DNA from: Cheilinus undulatus
Lineage: Eukaryota > Chordata > Actinopteri > Labriformes > Labridae
Length of the DNA: 64,000 bases
Direction of reading: 5' to 3'
Assembly (NCBI RefSeq): GCF_018320785.1
Contig: NC_054886.1
Location: 7,563,207 to 7,627,206 of the forward strand
Position numbers and translations under genes: made by a program. This document shows, piece after piece, positions 37,097 to 49,328 of this stretch. The notes beneath the pieces are model-generated. The model made no database searches and was not told where the DNA came from. It worked only from the letters and a program-made list of their open reading frames with translations. How positions within the stretch are numbered: position 1 is the first letter of the stretch; the number at the start of each line of letters is the position of its first letter.

Positions 37097-37760
37097 TTGA
37101 TGGATGGATGGATGGATGGATGGATGGATGGATGGATGGATGGACCCAATCTACCTGGGATTGGCTCTGATGGATGGATGGATAGATAGATGGATGCATA
37201 ATGGATGGATGGATGGATGGCAGAATGGGTGGATGGATGGTTGATGGATGGATGGATGGATGGATGGATGGATGGATGGATGGATGGATGGATGGATGCA
37301 TAATGGATGGATGGATGGCAGAATGGGTGGATGGATGGTTGATGGATGGATGGATTGATTGACCCCGTCTACCTGGGATTGGCTCAGATGAATGGATGAA
37401 TGGATGGATGGATTGACCACTTTTACCTGTGATTGGCTGCATGGATGGATGGATGGAGGATGGATGGATCGATTGATCCACCCTTTCTTAACCCTTCCTG
37501 GGATTGGCTCTGATAGATGGATGGATGGATGGATTGATGGGTAAATGGATGGATGGATGGATGGCTGGATGGATGGATGGATGGATGGATCATACTTACC
37601 TTGGATTTGCTCTGATGGATGGATAGATGGATGGATTGATGGGTAAATGGATGGATGGATGGATGGACCCTATCTACCTGCGATTGGCTTGGATGGATGG
37701 ATGAGTGGATGGATGGATCGACCCCTTTTACCTGTGATTTGCTGCATGGATGGATGGATA
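37097..37760. repeat. GATG microsatellite with a regularly repeated spacer
   Basis: Blocks of (GATG)n are separated by a recurrent 25-30-bp spacer of the type CTACCTGGGATTGGCTCTGA. The spacer occurs about eight times (near 37062, 37143, 37361, 37416, 37475, 37590, 37666 and 37719) with variations. Long apparent open frames of Ser-Ile-His-Pro repeats on the minus strand are by-products. The spacer resembles the 3' tail of fish LINEs that end in GGAT repeats, so amplification of a LINE tail is likely. Confidence 0.85.
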
Positions 37761-40700
37761 CTAAGTAAGAGTAGCCAGATGTTTCTTGCACGCAGGTCGC
37801 CACTTCAAAGCAGATAGGCAGCATCAGATCAGGGTGCAGCTACTGTGGGCTTGCAGCACAGTGATTAAGTGAAGAAGTCTATTGTAGCTTATCCAGGCAG
37901 ATCAGCAAAGACCTGTTTTCAAGTAGACCAACTCCGCTGGAGCCTGCGCATGTTCTCTTTAAGCTCGGCCAGCTCCATTAACTTTATTCGTGGGCCTGAG
38001 CCTGAGCCCACATTTTTGATTAGTTGGATTTTTAATTAAAGTTTAAATTACGATTCTGAGTTGTTTTAACAACAGAAATCTGTTCTGATGAACGTCATTG
38101 AGGCGTTACAGACGGGACCTGTCTATTGATGATAAACAGAGCAGTGAGGATGAGGAGCAGATGCACACTGAGGGCAGGGAGCTTTCTGGAGATCATAAGT
38201 CAGTTAATAGACAGTACACATTATTCATCACTCACTCCATTGGTAAACAGAGCTGCATTAGAACAGATAATTGACTGAGGCATTTTCTATTTTCTTCGTC
38301 CTGTGCATAATTGTATAATTGGGTCACTTTTAACAGCTTTTCTCCCTTATTATGCAAAAACATACATTTAAAGAAAACAGTTATATGTTTATTCAGTAAA
38401 ACACTTGGAGTTTAATTTTTACAGAAAAGAACTTGTAAATTCAAGAAACATGCCTAATTGACTTGGGCAGCATGTCTTGTAATTTGTGCAGGAGGAATAG
38501 ACATAAATAAAACAGACAAATACAGGAAGATCAAGGGTCTGATGGGACATTTTTGACTCCCCTTGAACTGGACCAGCTTCTGCCCAGGGGAAGGGGAAGA
38601 GATCTTGGCCTGACCTGGCTCCATCCTGTGGGCTACGTCAGACCAGACTTGGGCTTGGGCATCTCAGGAATCTAATGCCAAGTGGGTGAAAATATAATTT
38701 TAAGAGATAATCTGAGGCATAAACAGATCCCCTGATCTTACAGCTTCAATCCCACCTAAACACAGTTTAATGGATGTTCCACCGTCATAATGAGACGTCC
38801 AATGATTGACCTCACTGAACTCCTCAGGAGTAATTACCTCAGTTCAGCTTCCTTTAACCACTCATACACGCTCACCCTCCCCACTTTCACTCACCCTTCA
38901 AGTAGTCCATATCTCCTCTTCCACGGTCTAAAAGGTGTGACCGTGTATTAGGGACCACACGTGGCCGTCCCTTCGCTTCGTCCCCCAGCAGACGGGCCCT
39001 CGTGCGCCCCCAGTCACACTCTGTCACCACAGATTAAATCAGGGAGGTTGATGTCTCACCCTGGCTGATAGAAACACTCTCCAACACTAAGACGTGAGGA
39101 TCTCTGAGTGCCACTGGTGCATGAAGAACAATGCTGCAGTCATGCTCGCAAATGTGCACAGATATTTTCATGTTTAGGACTTCATGCATGGCGACATGTA
39201 CAAGGTAAAGTATGTTACATTTGTGCATGTTCATGGATGATAGGTTGATATAGATAAAAGCTTTGCTTTAGGCACAGAAAATGATCCACACGTTCCTTTA
39301 TTTAGTCTGATGTCATAGTCGGTCTTAGTGCACACGACTTTTATATGGCTTGAGTCTTTTGATTTTATGAGCTTTTAACATCTTTTATGTTTGATGGTCC
39401 GTTGAGTCTGTTTGTCGCCTGTCGTAAACTCCGTTTCTCCTCCGTTGTTAATCTCTGCTGGTGTTCTGAAGTTGCATTGACGTCCACTGTGTAGCAGCAT
39501 CCAATCAGAGAGTGATATCCAATAAGGGGGCGTGTCTTTGAGTAAAAAGAGTTCCGGGAAGCCTGCTCTTATGTGTTTCTGCTTCAGACCAGTAAGGGTC
39601 TTTGGGACGGTTAGATCTGAAACTACTTCTGGTTTGATTAAGACCGAGGACCGATGAATAAGCAACAATGCCTGTCAATCATGCTTTAGAAGCTTCCAAA
39701 GCCATGACATCATCATCTGGGCTTTCCCAACTTGTTTAAAGGCATAGTGATCTATTATGTTAACCTCTGACTTTGAAAAAAGTCATTAAAAAAATCTCAA
39801 TCTCATTATTCTGGCATTTACCGAAGAGAGATAATTTTGGTAATCCTAACTGACCTAAAACAGAAAAAGTTCAGTCTGATTTCATGTCAAACAGTGAGGA
39901 AAAAAAGGTTATGTTCTTTTTATACAGTGTATACAGTCTGAGTAGGGGTTCATGTGCTCTTCGTCCAAGTCTCTGAGGAGGACCATGTGTGAAAATACTC
40001 TGATTTGGGTTTGGACTCTGCTATTAAAATCCTTCTAATAAAATCCTAAAGGAGTGCTGACTCGTCAGTTTTTGTATGTGTAATGAAAGTGGCCTCATTG
40101 AAAATAGACTCGGCACGAGTGGAGCACTATGCCCACTCTCACAGAAATACAAAATTGACAAAGCCTGAGATCTGCTGGAAAGCTGCACAGACAGACCTTG
40201 TAGAAACTGCATGTAACACTTGCAGGGCTGTTTAACAGAACTTAATAAGACCTCCTAAAAGCCATCAGACCATTACACTCTGAGGCAGCCTAACTTTGAA
40301 ATTGTTGAAGAAAATGATGTCCATATCTGTATTTCTGAGCTGTATCTCTACAAATAGTTCCGTTTCAATTACAGCGCTGCCTGACTGGAGGTGGTTAAAT
40401 CCTCTGACACAGCATTTAAACCGTGACAGCTCGATATAACTCTCCATTAAAACTCAGGACAACAAGTTCTTCAGCAATACGCTGATACAATCTTTCTTCC
40501 ACACTTTAAAAGGCTTCAGCTCCGTTAACTTCCAGCATCTTTAAAGCCTCTTCACCGCAGCTATAAACACGAGAGCAGTTTTATACCGCCTGAGTTGGAT
40601 GTAAATTTTGTGCTTTGGGGATGGAGATACATTTCCATTTGTCAGATTTCCCAAGAGAGCCAGGCCACTTTCCAACATCCTTCCCGCCCACAACTCTCAC

Positions 40701-41457
40701 TTAATCAAACGCACCCTCCCCCGGGGTTTCATTTTCAACAGAGCTAAACATCCAAACGTGGCACCAGAGTCTCGTGGCGCTTCCCCCTCCCCACTACAAA
40801 CCCTGCAGACCCAAGGTAGAAAATGCTTCCTGCTGCAGCCACAATGATTAGAGCACGTTTGTTTACCGTGCTTTCTTACGGGAGGGAGAGGGGATGAAGG
40901 TAGAGAGGGGTGGGTGGGGAAGTCAGTGCAGGGGCTGGCATGCTCATCTGTGGGGACGGGGGGAAATTACACGCTGTCATATCAAGAAATGTAGCAGGGA
41001 ATTATAACTCCATCAGGTTATTTCATGCTCAAGGTTAGTCCAGTGTCTGCAGGTTGGGCCAGGGGAAGAAGACGCCATCTTGAGTTGATATCCTTACATG
41101 ACCCGGGACCAGAAAGATTCAGCCAATACCAAAACCTAGGGATACTCGCACTCTTCTTTTATCAGAATGCCCTACAACTTCATCACCCAGAAGGATGTAG
41201 CAACAATAGCCAAAGGAAGCTGATCTGAATGGAAGCACATCAAACTTTGACAAACTTTTTTATCGAGTATGCAGCACTATAAGAAGTCAAAACAGAAAAG
41301 TTGACTCGGTCCATCAAATCTCAACAATATTTTTCTTCTTGTACCTTCAGGGCCTCCATACACATTCAGCAGTGCCTTTATGGTGTGAAGATGAGACAGG
41401 CTGTTAGGTTCACTCTGCTCCAAGCGTTTTGATATAATTCAGCTGTTTTCATGGCCG
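37761..41457. other. Intergenic, no gene recognised
   Basis: About 3.7 kb without recognisable coding or mobile elements. GC content is higher at 38040-38280, 38700-39060 and 40500-40960. A small hairpin (CTGAACT at 38815-38821 with AGTTCAG at 38841-38847) lies at the centre of one of these. A minus-strand open frame at 39375-39668 has no recognisable domain. Confidence 0.35.
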
Positions 41458-41465
41458 GCATGAAT

Positions 41466-42802
41466 CACCGGTGGACTCAGAGGAGGGGGGAGTCTTATTG
41501 GTTGTAAAAACACTCGAGAGAAAGACGCAGTGCTCTCTTTGGTGCCCTCTAGGGGACAAATTTGACCAAATGCCCTCTTGGATGCTGTGCTAGTGGACTT
41601 CATTTGATATAGTGGCTCTTTAGTGCCTTCTGAGTTGCCAATTTGACAAAGTGCCAACTTTGGTGCCATATTAGTGGATGCAATTTGACTTCATATCCTC
41701 TTTGGTGCCCTGTCAGTGGAAAAATGTTGACCAAATGCCCTCTTAGGTGCCATGCTAGTGGACTTCATTTGACATAGTGCCTGCTTTGGTGCCATTTTAG
41801 TAAACTAAATTTGATGAAGTGTCCACTTTAGTGCTATATCAATGGACAAAATTTGACTGAATACCCTCCTGGGTGCCCTGTTAGTGGACTTTATTAGACA
41901 TAGTGTGCTCTTTGGTGCCCTGTAATTGGATATATCTGACCAAATACCCTCACTAACACAGAGTCATCAAATTTAACAAAGTGCTTACTTTGGTGCCGTT
42001 TTGGTAAACATAATCTGACGAAATACTCTCTTTGGTGGACAAAATTGAACAAAATGCTATATGGGTTACCTCAGTGGCCAAAACCTTACTCAGATGATCT
42101 TAGGTTGTGCCTTCTTTTATGACCCGAAATTGGGCAAAGTTTGACAAAGTGCTCTCCTTGGTGCCCTGTAAGTGCACAGATTGGACAGAATGCCCTATTT
42201 GATAGTCTCTAGGGGACAAAATATGACAACATGCCTTCTCTGGTGTCCTCTAAGTGGATGAAATGTGACAAAGTTCCTTTCTTTGGTGCACTGAGAAGGG
42301 CCTTTTCTAGAAAAAAGTTCTGTCTAATCTCACAAATTTGACAAAATTTCTCCTTTAGTACACTGTGAGTGGACTTAATTTGACAGAACAGCCTCTTTTT
42401 TGCCATTTAAATATACAAAATGTGATCAAATGTTCCTTTGGAGCCCCATTAGTTAACAAATTAGTTTAAAGGCCCTCTTATGTGCCTTTTCAGTGGACAA
42501 AATTCCCTCTATTGCATATGTAGTAAAAAACTGTAATCTTCTTGGTAGTAGATTAATCTCAGTGATGTCCTGCCTTGTGCTTTTTATGCGAAATAAATGC
42601 TAAATAGTTAATTTTTTTGTTTTATTTGTGGCGTAGCCGTTTTAGTTATATTGTAAAAATATCTGATCTCAGCTAGGTCTTATTAATATTTCACTATAAA
42701 AGTATTCATACTTTTGAAAGCTGTCGCCTCATGCACAGCCTACAGCAGGTGCCCCTTTCCTAATTTTCGCCCCTGTCCCTCAAAAACCCTGAGCTGCCAC
42801 TG
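41466..42802. mobile_element. hAT-like element carrying a 42-bp minisatellite
   Basis: The 1337-bp element is flanked by a perfect 8-bp duplication GCATGAAT (41458-41465 and 42803-42810). Its termini CACCGGTGGACTCAG and CTGAGCTGCCACTG are imperfect inverted repeats starting CA and ending TG. From about 41515 to 42500 the interior is a degenerate tandem array with units near 42 bp (core GGTGCC...TAGTGGAC...TTTGAC), about 20 or more copies. The rest includes AT-rich subterminal DNA. No transposase is present, so it would need a hAT transposase in trans. Confidence 0.8.
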
Positions 42803-42810
42803 GCATGAAT

Positions 42811-43929
42811 CCTTGAGACAATCAGGAGAGCTTTAGAAGGATGCAGTTTGCATTATCTGTTCATTCAAATATCCGTTCAGATCTGTTGTTAAGATTTTAT
42901 CCACTCTCGGCTCCTGTACCTCTCTTTCTCCTGAACACCCACCTGCACCGGGCTATGAAATATTTAAAGTTTAGGAGGTGTAATTACAGGCAGCATCCTG
43001 GCTGTCAGGGTCATGGAGGGTGCACTCTCTGCCATCATCTCTCTCTCTCTCTCATGCATGAAGACATTAAGCAGAATATAGGACTGCTTTCAAGATCACA
43101 GGTTAATTTTTAATTTAAAGTCCTGCCACATCAGCCTGGCTGTGTTTTGATCTGTGACTTCTGTAGCATCACATGTAGGTACAGTTTTCATTTTCATACA
43201 TATTATTCATGTTGGCTGAATTATTTAGTGTTTTCCAGGCGCATGCATTATTTACAATGTTTTCTGCTGAATTATTTTGTCAAAAAATGACAAAATATTT
43301 TAAAAATAGCTCAAAAATAATCATTTGACGCATCTCCTTTCATTCCTAACCCAGTTGTGGATCTTAGCTTTGCCTGGAGGGGTTTCTCCCTGCCAAGTAA
43401 AGTCCCTAAACTTCATTAAAAGTCAAGTTTGTTGATTTTAGAGAAGCTGTAAAGAAGTCAGAGAGGGAAGCATGTACTAGAAATCAGTATGATGTCACTG
43501 TGAGAGTCTTTTCTTGTCTTTCCCGTCACTCTGCTGCACCTCCTGCCCTCACAGCCATCAAATATTCAAACCGTCTCTGCTCTCGTTCTGCCGCTCTGGA
43601 CACCCGAGTGCACCGATCTCAGAGCAGCTGAACCGACAGCGTCAGGCTCCCTCCATTTATTCCCGAACGAACAACAACAGAAGGACTGTGACGTGTAAAT
43701 AATTAAGAGAGATCACCTTTCAAACACTGATACAGCTCGCAGGTCATAAAACCACAACTGTCCTTTAAGGAGATGATCTGCTGCAATAATAATGGCCAAC
43801 CTTGTCTGCTCTGCACACCTGCAGACATCTGCTTTTATATCATTAGATTGTACATGCAGAGGGATTTCATGATCTAACATGAAAGTTTGACCAGTGGAAA
43901 TTTATTTCTGTCAATCTGTTCAGTTCAAT
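42811..43929. other. Intergenic, no gene recognised
   Basis: Balanced composition with no clear repeat. The segment 43500-43860 is the most gene-desert-enhancer-like, but nothing specific can be named. Confidence 0.3.
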
Positions 43930-44235
43930 AAAGTTGAAATGTCCAAAAGGGAGGCCACTGCATGGTAGTGACATATCAGCACAACAAGGGACAGAGCCAA
44001 AGGTCAAAGTTGGTTGCTTGGAATCTTGGGGCCCTTGGACAGCCTTTAGAAGAAGCCATATGTGAACATGATCCAGAAATGGCGCCATCTTTCTACTAAA
44101 ATGGATTGAGGCCAAATGGAAAACTGTTCTGTGGCCACATGAATCAAAACTGGAAATTCTTTTTGAAAACCACAGACAGGAAGAGGGTGCACAGTTCAAA
44201 AGCCTGCATCTCTGATGGTATGGGGTTGCAGATGT

Positions 44236-44800
44236 TGGGACGGTTTGTGGCTGAGGGGGAAGTGGCTGGTCGAAAAATTAGCACCTCCAAACCCAAGGCC
44301 ATGGTTAAAAAACAGTGGATTTGTCCCTCTGGGTGAGGAGGTGGAGAAGTTCAAGTATCTCAGGGTCTTGTTCACAAGAATGGACCATGAAATTGACAGG
44401 CAGATTGATGCAGCGTTGGCAGAACTGCAGACATTGTACCAGACAGATGTGGTGAAGAGGGAAGGCAAATCTTTCAATTCCAACCCTCACTTATGTTCAT
44501 GGGCAATGTCTGAAAGAATGAAATTGCAGGAATAAGCGGTGGAAATGAGATTCCTCAGGAGGTTGTCCGGACTCAGAAGCTCAGACATACAGGCATGTCT
44601 TCCGGGCATGTCCAACTGGAAGGAGACCCCAGGGCAGACCCAGAACTTTCTGGAGGGATTATATAGCCCATCTGGCTTGGGAATGCCTCGGAATCCACCA
44701 GGAGGAACTGGAAAACATTGCTTTGGAGTGGGACGCCTGTGTTGACTTGCTTTGGTGGCTGCCACCTCAACCCAGCCCTGGATTAGTGGAAGAAGCTGGA
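44236..44800 (+). mobile_element. LINE 3' fragment (reverse transcriptase C terminus)
   Basis: Plus-strand frames encode VPLGEEVEKFKYLRVLFTRM, then EIDRQIDAALAELQTLYQ, and after a frameshift RFLRRLSGLRSSDIQ and further on GLGMPRNPPGGTG. These match the C-terminal region common to fish non-LTR retrotransposons (GEEVEEFKYLGVLFT...EIDRRIGAA...RRVSGL). It is 5'-truncated and frameshifted. It was inserted into the mariner-like element around it. Confidence 0.75.
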
Positions 44801-44814
44801 TGGTTGGTGAACTG

Positions 44815-45422
44815 GCCTGAAATGGCTTAAAAATGGCTAAAATTGGTTAATGATGGGAAAAATGGTAGAAAAGGTGGTGAAATTGGAATTTTAAAGAACA
44901 TAAATGGGTTAAAAGTGGCAAAATTTTATAAAAGTGGGAAAAGATAACCAAAAATAAGTTAAAGTGTCAAAAACAGGCACAGAAAGTGGTAAAAGGGGAT
45001 TAAGAAGTGGCTGAAATGGCCTTGAAGGGCAAAAAATGGGTGGAAATTAGAATGGGATGAAAAAATGATATAAACTGGCAAAAATTGGTTAATAGTGGTA
45101 AAATGGGCAAATGGGGTGTAAAAAGTGATTGATAGAGGCAATAATGGGTCAATAGAGGCAACAACAGGCAGTGAGTGGCAAGAACTGGTTCAGAAGAGGC
45201 AAAATAGGCAGGGAAAAGTGATGTTAAAAATGGCAAAAACGTGCTAAAATGGGCAAAATTGGTGTTAAAAGTGACGAAAAAGTGTTAACATTTGGTAAAA
45301 TCGGTGTGAAGTGGCAACAGTGTAATTTAACAAATATTCTTGTTTTTTAATGCATCTGGTGACCCCCTCTTAGTGTTTCAGGACCCTCCAAGGGGGTCCC
45401 AGCCCCAAGACTGAGAACCACT
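44815..45422. repeat. AT-rich degenerate array ending in a hAT-like terminus
   Basis: Units such as AAAATGGCAAAAATTGGTTA repeat with a period of about 20-21 bp until about 45330. The sequence then passes to CCAAGGGGGTCCCAGCCCC and ends AGACTGAGAACCACTG, whose reverse complement CAGTGGTTCTCAGTCT is a typical hAT start. The array is probably the interior of a hAT-like element. A related array in the opposite orientation lies at 47270-48430. Confidence 0.6.
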
Positions 45423-45850
45423 GGCCTATGGTGTGGACAGCTTATACATCTGGGAAGGCACTGTCAATGCTGGAGGTTTTAGAGCAGCATATGCTCCCAT
45501 CCAGACGTCTCTTTCAGGAAAGGCCTTGACTATTTCAGCAAGACATTGCTAAACCACATCCATCACAACAGCATGGCTTCACAGTAAAAGAGTCTGGGTG
45601 CTGAACTGGAAAAATCCAGCCCCAGGACTGTTGAGCAGGCAGAATCCTGCAGCAGACAAGAATGGGATAATATTCCTCTCCAGAAACTCCAGCAACTGGT
45701 CAACTTCCCAGACGTTTACGTTAACAGACGAGAGTTTGCTACACAGTGGTAAACATGGCCCTGTCCCTACTTTTTTGAGATGTGTTGCAGCCATGAGGTA
45801 GTATTTTTAATGAATGGTAAAATGTCTGGTAAGATGAATGGTAAAAGTTT

Positions 45851-47067
45851 CACATGAACCCAAACAACCTCAAAATATGAAGTTATTTTTTCCAATAAAA
45901 TTAAGATTTTTTTTTTTTTAAAGAATTATAAGACTTTACTCCAACAATCAAAGATTTTTTCTATAACGTGGCACTTATTCTCCATCATAGACATTAAATG
46001 TGTACATTTTTGCTGATTTAAGGCTTTATTCCCACTAGAGATGCCTATTGAATTGGTTTTATATTTTTCAGTCTGTTCATAACTGTATGATGATTTCCAA
46101 TCTATGAATCCTCACATTGTGTGCTTCAGTTTTCCTTACTAGAGGAAATGACTGAATAAGGATGACTTTAGTGCTTCTTTTATGAGGTTATGCTGCCACC
46201 TGGAGGTGGTGCTGTTTTCCACCTACTCTATTAGTGAGTCCAGGTTAATCCTGTTTGCTACGTAGATCTCTTTCTCTACCTGCTGCACCTTTATGATCGT
46301 TAAATGCTAAAAAAAAAATAGTCATCACAGGTGCGTTGTGCTCACAGGTAAATGTCTGGAGGAAATAAAGGTAAATCCTGGTTATTTGACCTGACAGTAA
46401 CATCCAGCCCCCTCCAGTCCTGTCCCATTGAGTGAAGTTAATCCAGCCTCTAACTATAATTGGATAGGAGGATGAGCACACAGGAGAGCGATTACTTAGC
46501 CAGTGACCTTTGACCTAGAGTCCAGCTGGTCAGCCACACGCAGACACAGAGGAGGAGGAGAGAGCCCACAGCATGCAGATCAGCCTCAGTTTTGTTGTCT
46601 TCCCCTAAATGACGTGTTTTTAACCACTTCTGGTAGTTTTTATCTCCTAAATTGGGAGCAAAGATCAAATTAGAAATGCAAGAATTAATTTAAAAGTTGA
46701 AACAAAAACAAACCCAGGGAGAGTCTGAGCAGCAGTGGCCTCAGAGCTGATTGACTGCAGAGTGACCGGAAAGATTTATGAATTATCCTCAGGTCATTGT
46801 TCCTCTGGCTTAGACTGATAAAGACTTGAACTTGAGCGTATTACTACTCACTGGTTAGTTGCTGAGGCTTCTGCAGTGTTGTCTTGTTATGTTTCTTGTT
46901 ATGTTCTGAGCTAATGCTCCTTTTCTTGGGTTAAATGATCCAGGTTTCACTTTTGGCATCAGCAGGCTGTTCACTCTGACAACAACAAAGCGTGTTAAGT
47001 CTGTCAGTGCCACTCTCACTGTAATAAGCTCCAAAACGCTCAAACACAGCCAACTATAGATTAACAA
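45851..47067. other. Intergenic, no gene recognised
   Basis: Unremarkable sequence with a few homopolymer runs. No gene or mobile element can be supported. Confidence 0.35.
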
Positions 47068-48511
47068 CATGGGCAGAGCTAGGGCTGGGTGACATGGCTG
47101 AAGCCCCAAAAGTTTTCCCAAAGCCCCAAATCACTCAGGGTGGTCAGAGTGTGATGCTGCTAATTCTAATAAGAGATTATTGCAAACAAAAACACCAGAA
47201 CATTTAGAATATATCACCCTGGTTTATAAATAGCAGTCAACTTTTGGAGTTTAGGCCCCAGTAAAGGAGCCTTCCTACATACGTATTTCCTGCTAACTTT
47301 CAAACATTTTTGTCCATCTTGATTCATTTTGCCTTATATTTTACCAATTTTTGGCCTTTCTTGATAAATTTTATCACCATTTGATGGCTTTTCATCGACT
47401 TTTCTGTCCATTTATATGACTTATAACCTTCTTTATACACTTTGAAACACTTTTTGCCAATTTTTACCCATTTCAGTCCAATTTCCTTTGTTCATTTTTT
47501 TTTTTTTTTTTTGCATCTTCCAACCAATTTTTTTTAACCATTTCTATCCCATTTTAAATCCATTAACACCAATTTTGCTAGCTTTCAACCATTTTGCCCA
47601 TTTAAATTCACTTGACCTCTTTTCTAACCAGTTTTTACCACTTTTAACCAATTTAGCCAATTTTCACCATTTTGCCACTTTTTACCTGAATTAACCTATT
47701 TCCTGCTAAATTTCAACCAATTTTGTCCATCTTAATTCGTTTAGCCATATATTTTACCCATTTTTGCCTTTTTTGACAATTTTTCCACTATTTTACTTCT
47801 TTTCATTGCCTTTTCTGTCTCTTTATGCCACTTATAAACCATTTTTGCTGCTCTCAACCCATTTTAATCCCAGTTTCTGTCCCTTTCTTTGGAATTATTG
47901 CCATTAACATTTTTTTTCTTGCCAAAGTTCAACAATTTTGTCAATTTTTAACCCATTTTGCCCAAATTACAATATTTTTTCCAACCTTTTTAACCATTTT
48001 TCTGCCAATTTTTTCTAATCTCGCCCTCCTTTTAACATGATTTTGCAATTTTTGACAAATTTGTATTAACCCATTTTCATAGCCTTTTCTTTTTTATTCC
48101 ACTTGAAACCAATTTTACCAATTTTGCCCATTTTTACCGATTTTGTCCCTTTAATTCCAGTTTCTGCCGCTCTTAATCTTTTTTGTGCCATTTTCATCCA
48201 TTTTACCTTTTTAATCAGTTTTTTGAATGACTTTAAACCCGTTTCTACCTTTTTTTTTTTTTTTTTACCCATTTCACCTCTATTTAAACCCCATAAATCA
48301 CTTTTTCCACCCATTTCTGCCCTTTATAACCAATTTCTGCTGCTGTTTTTGGCACTTATTTAATATGATTTTCCTTTAAAGTTGTCTCACTTTCTTCCAC
48401 TTTTTTTCTGGCATCCTGACCCAAACTATCACAGCTTTATTTGATAATGGACCATGAGTTTGCCAACCTTGGGCCCCCAGTTTGGCAGGACCCCAGGAAG
48501 CTCTGCCCTTA
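47068..48511. mobile_element. Probable hAT-like element with AT-rich internal array
   Basis: Candidate inverted ends: CATGGGCAGAGCT at 47068-47080 and AGCTCTGCCCTTA ending near 48511. The interior from about 47270 to 48430 is a degenerate array with ~20-21-bp units (CCATTTTTACCAATTTTGCC type), reverse-complementary in character to the array at 44815. A higher-order repeat of about 415 bp is visible: TTTCCTGCTAACTTTCAA near 47286 and TTTCCTGCTAAATTTCAA near 47699, followed by parallel text. Target duplications are not clear. Confidence 0.5.
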
Positions 48512-48999
48512 ACCCCACATTATGGGTGGCCTTGATGTTAATAAACAAATAAATATATTTTTAAATGCTCACTAGTTGTTGTAAAACTGGGTTGGCATTA
48601 ATGAAATTTAGGATGAACCCTGTTTTATTTACCTCCCTGGGCCCCGGCAAGCTCGCCCCCCCCCCCCAGCTGGCCCTGTTTTAAGGTTGCTTGAAACCAG
48701 TGTGTGTAGCCCTTACTATCAAAGATGACTGCCGCAAGATCATCCTAGGTTTGGGTAAATCCCTGCATATTTAACACTCTTTGCTCCGCCCCTGCTAATT
48801 ATATATATTTACCTTAATTAGTGGTTGAACTAAGAATGAAGAAACTATTTTAATCAGTCAGACTAAAGCAGAGGATCAGCTGAAGATAAGAGTGGAATTA
48901 TGTCTGAAAGTTTCAGTTAATTCTCTCCAAACAGCTCTCCCTGAGGTCTGAGAATGATGGAGAGACAGTCAGAACTGTAAAGCCTCCTTTAATCTGCAG
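48512..48999. other. Intergenic, hAT-like end near 48680
   Basis: A C-rich run at about 48656-48668 followed by AGCTGGCCCTG resembles the outer end of a hAT-like element (CAGGGCCAGCT in reverse). No gene recognised. Confidence 0.3.
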
Positions 49000-49328
49000 G
49001 CTCCTGAGGGCCCCTCACAACAACAGTATTAGACACTGGTGCGTCTGTGGCGTGCGTCATATGTCACATTTAGACTGTGGATTCATCGTGTGGTGGCACT
49101 GGAGATTGTTGCAGCTGAAGGCCAGCAGATGGCACCACTGCGCCGTCCTGTGGATCCCTTTGGCACAGGGACGCGTCCACGTTGTTCCCACTGTTTGCCT
49201 TGCTCTTCCTCCCCTCCCTCTCTCTCTCTCTCCCTCTCTCGGCGTACAGTATACACCTATCTATCTTCCGGAGCATCAGCACTCTCTCCATCAGTTCCCG
49301 CGATTCGAGCGCTACTACGGCGCAAAGC
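49000..49328 (+). promoter_or_regulatory. sorcs2 5' UTR / promoter region
   Basis: GC and CpG content rise steeply here. A CT-rich tract (49202-49239, repeated CTCTCTCT) lies about 100 nt upstream of the start codon. The frame is open upstream of the chosen ATG (to 49182) but that extension lacks family features. No TATA box is evident. Confidence 0.45.

Larger units (their letters stand above)
43930..45850 (+). mobile_element. Tc1/mariner-like transposon split by LINE and array insertion
   Basis: Left part, about 43980-44228, holds plus-strand transposase sequence (GAAGAAGCCATATGTGAACA, GAAAACTGTTCTGTGGCCAC, then the LMVWGC region at 44215). The element resumes at 45423 with GCCTATGGTGTGGACAGCTT and runs through TTTCAGCAAGACATTGCTAA and CACAGTGGTAAACATGGCCC to terminal ACTTTTTTGAGATGTGTTGC. 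The DDE frame has stops and deletions. The interval 44229-45422 is foreign. Confidence 0.7.

Noticed and set aside
37077-37824. Long minus-strand open frames rich in Ser-Ile-His-Pro
   Set aside because: They are translations of the GATG microsatellite in several frames and have no coding signature.
39375-39668. 97-codon minus-strand open frame as a gene
   Set aside because: No family resemblance, no splice or promoter context that I can support; left as unannotated.
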